A DNA stretch of 64,000 nucleotides from UBA981 sp942490995. GTDB lineage: Bacteria; Pseudomonadota; Gammaproteobacteria; Ga0077536. The notes beneath the pieces are model-generated. The model was given only the letters and a program-made list of their open reading frames with translations, had not been told where the DNA came from and did not search any database. Each line of letters starts with the position of its first letter. The first letter of the stretch is position 1. Both the position numbers and the translations under genes were made by a program. The stretch is taken from NCBI GenBank assembly GCA_942490995.1, contig CALOBG010000103.1, forward strand, positions 1-64,000. The letters are read 5' to 3'. Positions 61,745 through 64,000 of the stretch are shown here, piece by piece.

Positions 61745-62645
61745 CGCCACCCTCGGCGTCGTCGCTCGTGGCTTCGCGATGGGCGCGGCCGACGTCGTGC
61801 CCGGCGTTTCGGGCGGCACCATGGCCTTCATACTCGGCATCTACACGCGCTTCATCGACGCCATAAAGTCCTTCGACACGACCTGGGCAGCGGGGTGCCT
61901 GCGCGGCGACTGGCGGGTCGCCTTCGGTCGTCCGGACCTGCCGTTCCTGCTGCCGCTGGTGACGGGGATCTTCGCCGCGGTGCTGTTCTTTACCCGCGTG
62001 GTGTCATTACCGCAGCTCCTGGTGAGTTACCCGGAGCGGGTCTACGGACTGTTTTTCGGTCTGATCCTCGGTTCCATCGTGGTGCTCATGAGTGACTTCG
62101 GCAGATTGCGCGCGCGCGATGTGCTGGCGCTGCTGGGCGGGCTCGCGCTTGGGGCGGTGATCGTCACCGCGGTTCCGGCCGAGACGCCCGAGACCTGGTG
62201 GTTCGTGATGCTGGCCGGCGCGCTGGCCATCTGCGCGATGGTGGTACCCGGGATCTCCGGCTCGTTCGTACTGCTGTTGCTGGGCAAGTACGCTTATGTC
62301 CTCGACGCGCTGGGGCACTTCAAGTTCAGCGTCATCGTGCCGTTCGCCGCCGGCGCGGCGTTCGGCCTGTTCGCCTTCACGCGCGTGCTGTCGTGGATCC
62401 TGCATCATTACGAACGCCAGTCGCTGCTCGGTATCAGCGGCATCCTGGTCGCCTCCCTGTGGGTGATCTGGCCGTTCCAGGATCGCGTGTACGTAATTGT
62501 GCGCGAAAAGTCGCGGCTGCTCGGGTCGTCGCCGACATGGCCGGCGCTCGATCACGAACTGCTGATCGTCGCCGCCCTGAGCTTGGCCGGTCTGCTGCTG
62601 GTCATGGGCCTGCACCGCCTCGCCGGCGTGCGCCAACCAGGCTGA
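61707..62645 (+). CDS. DUF368 membrane protein, PopT-type undecaprenyl phosphate translocase
   Basis: 312 residues from the ATG at 61707, inside the end of hemE (38 bp overlap); MGAADVVPG farther in is the next possible start. About eight membrane helices. The two family repeats are RGFAMGAADVVPGVSGGTMAFILGI-like at the N-terminus and AICAMVVPGISGSFVLLLLG in the middle; the paired PG-SG motifs define DUF368. Members of this family were shown to flip undecaprenyl phosphate back across the inner membrane in some bacteria (PopT); that function is transferred by family. It is convergent with lnt. Confidence 0.8.
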   Translation: MNTARGFTRLSPSATLGVVARGFAMGAADVVPGVSGGTMAFILGIYTRFIDAIKSFDTTWAAGCLRGDWRVAFGRPDLPFLLPLVTGIFAAVLFFTRVVSLPQLLVSYPERVYGLFFGLILGSIVVLMSDFGRLRARDVLALLGGLALGAVIVTAVPAETPETWWFVMLAGALAICAMVVPGISGSFVLLLLGKYAYVLDALGHFKFSVIVPFAAGAAFGLFAFTRVLSWILHHYERQSLLGISGILVASLWVIWPFQDRVYVIVREKSRLLGSSPTWPALDHELLIVAALSLAGLLLVMGLHRLAGVRQPG

Positions 62646-64000
62646 GCGCGATCAACAGCGCCGCGCCGAACACCAGCGGCGCGTCGCCGTAGCGTACATA
62701 GGGCGTAGCGCCGCTACGCGCGAGAAAACTTCCGTCGAGGCTGGTCGCCACGAACTGTGGCGCGCGCGCCGTCAGCCGTCCGCGGTGATCGATGATCGCG
62801 GTGATGCCGGTGTTCGTTGCGCGCAGCAGGTAGCGACCGGTTTCCAGGGCGCGCATGCGTGCGATTTCGAGATGTTGGTGCGGCGCAATGGTGTCACCGA
62901 ACCAGGCGTCATTGCTGACGTTGACGAGAAATGCCGCGGCCGGCAGCGCGTCCCGGGTTTCGAGCCCGAAGGCGTCTTCGTAACAGATCGAAACGCCGGC
63001 CAGGTGCCCGGCGACTTCCAGCGAAGTCTGATCCCGCGCACCGGCGGAGAAGTCCGACATCGGGATATGCAGCAGCATCGCCAGGCCGCTGACCAGGTCC
63101 TTGAACGGAAAAAACTCGCCGAACGGTACCAGGTGTCGCTTGTCATAACGCCCCGGGGTCACCCCGAAATCGATCAGGGAATTGTAATAGCGGCCGGCCC
63201 ACGGTTCGCCGCTCGGCATGCCGATCAGCAGATCGACGCCGGACTCGCGCGCCCTGCGCGCCAGCGCCGCGGTGAGCGGCTCGACTTCGTGCGGGAACGC
63301 GGCGATGGCGGTTTCCGGCCAGATGATGACGTCGGCATTCCAATGGGGTGCGGACAGGCGCTGGTAGAGTTCGAGCGACGCGGCGCGTTGCTCCGTCTGC
63401 CACTTGATCGCCTGCGGCACCGCGCCCTGGATCAATGCGGCGGTCAGCGGTCGGCCGCTGACCTGGGTCCACTCGAGCTTGTCCAAACCCCGGCCCAGCA
63501 CCGCCAGCGCCACGATTGCAAGCAGCATCAACGCGCCCTCGGCCAGGCGTGCCCGCGGCATCGCAGCGAGCAGACTGGCCTGGATCATGACTGCCAGCGA
63601 GCAGCCAAACACGCCGAGCAGCGGCGCAAAGCCGGCCAGCGGCGCATCGATCTGGCTGTAACCCAGCGACAGCCACGGGAAGCCGGTGAACAGCCAGCCG
63701 CGCAGATATTCGACCAGCACCCACAGCGCGGGCGCGGCCAGCAGCGGCGCGGCGCGATAGCGTTCGGCGTGTTTCAGCAGCCAGGCGAACAGTGCCGGGT
63801 ATAGCGCCATGCCGAGAATAAAGACCGCCGTAACCGGCACCGAGAACAGGTAGGAGGGCAGGCCGAACTGGTGCACGCTGACCTGTATCCACCACACCCC
63901 GTGACCGAACAGACCGAGTCCGAAACACCAGCCCAGTCCCAGCGCCTGGCGTGCGGTGCACGGGCCAAGCAGCAACAGCAGGACCGCCGGAGACACCACC
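62602..64000 (-). CDS. lnt: Apolipoprotein N-acyltransferase (N-terminus cut by window edge)
   Basis: About 465 residues are inside the window; roughly the first 40-50 are missing at the right edge. The membrane helices come first, then a nitrilase-like periplasmic domain (about 190-430). The catalytic triad is visible: Glu in IIWPETAIAAFP, Lys in GRYDKRHLVPFGEFFPF and Cys in VSICYEDAFG. It adds the third acyl chain to lipoproteins. Its stop overlaps the convergent DUF368 gene by 44 bp. Confidence 0.94.
   Translation of the reverse strand, partial: VVSPAVLLLLLGPCTARQALGLGWCFGLGLFGHGVWWIQVSVHQFGLPSYLFSVPVTAVFILGMALYPALFAWLLKHAERYRAAPLLAAPALWVLVEYLRGWLFTGFPWLSLGYSQIDAPLAGFAPLLGVFGCSLAVMIQASLLAAMPRARLAEGALMLLAIVALAVLGRGLDKLEWTQVSGRPLTAALIQGAVPQAIKWQTEQRAASLELYQRLSAPHWNADVIIWPETAIAAFPHEVEPLTAALARRARESGVDLLIGMPSGEPWAGRYYNSLIDFGVTPGRYDKRHLVPFGEFFPFKDLVSGLAMLLHIPMSDFSAGARDQTSLEVAGHLAGVSICYEDAFGLETRDALPAAAFLVNVSNDAWFGDTIAPHQHLEIARMRALETGRYLLRATNTGITAIIDHRGRLTARAPQFVATSLDGSFLARSGATPYVRYGDAPLVFGAALLIALSLVGARRRGGAGP

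Noticed and set aside
1..64000. CRISPR arrays, insertion sequences, prophage or integrase
   Set aside because: No spaced direct repeats, transposase, recombinase or phage structural gene was found on either strand.

Overview
The window is high-GC, densely coded chromosomal DNA from a gammaproteobacterium. The strongest evidence is the order ponA (divergent) - pilMNOPQ - aroK - aroB - damX - gltB - gltD - hemE, with priA and argS close by, as in pseudomonads and relatives. A dgt-type dNTPase gene sits between aroB and damX. I cannot name a genus. No IS element, prophage or CRISPR array is visible. Small frameshifts break two otherwise intact genes, which points to recent decay or to indel errors in the assembly.

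Region 1 (0-16.4 kb) is accessory and catabolic. It holds a truncated acyl-CoA dehydrogenase, a His-rich glycine-zipper protein and an acyl-CoA synthetase. A forward run follows: an N,N-dimethylformamidase-like enzyme (small subunit plus a frameshifted large subunit that keeps the iron-site residues), a 139-residue companion, an MFS transporter, two short-chain dehydrogenases, a small secreted protein, a luciferase-like oxidoreductase, a TonB-dependent receptor and an M20 amidohydrolase. It ends with a SulP transporter carrying STAS and cyclic-nucleotide-binding domains and an NTF2-fold protein. Together they look like uptake and breakdown of an amide-containing compound.

Region 2 (16.4-25.5 kb) is stress and efflux: a DUF2189 membrane protein, a dps / peroxiredoxin-glutaredoxin pair behind an OxyR-like half-site, an RND efflux pump whose inner-membrane gene is broken by about five frameshifts, its adaptor, a LysR regulator with a strong inverted repeat beside its start, a DUF4440-type secreted protein and gloC.

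Region 3 (25.5-31.5 kb) is the most interesting. On the minus strand a secreted 104-residue two-cysteine peptide is followed by a DUF692/MNIO enzyme, a DUF2063 partner and pyruvate carboxylase. The first three form a bufferin-like RiPP (ribosomally made, modified peptide) locus, but the precursor does not show the usual bufferin cysteine motifs. Its 360-bp upstream region holds a perfect palindrome and an orphan terminator pointing toward the operon.

Region 4 (31.5-44.7 kb) holds a Sel1-repeat protein, a tiny secreted protein with a duplicated six-cysteine motif, a HAD phosphatase, trmB, an MBL-fold hydrolase, a CheY-like receiver, tRNA-Gly(CCC), an HD-domain protein, a SPOR protein, argS, priA, a conserved hypothetical and ponA.

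Region 5 (44.7-64 kb) is the conserved block: the type IV pilus alignment complex and secretin, the shikimate genes, dgt, damX, glutamate synthase, hemE, a DUF368 (PopT-type) membrane protein and, convergent with it, lnt, which runs off the right edge.
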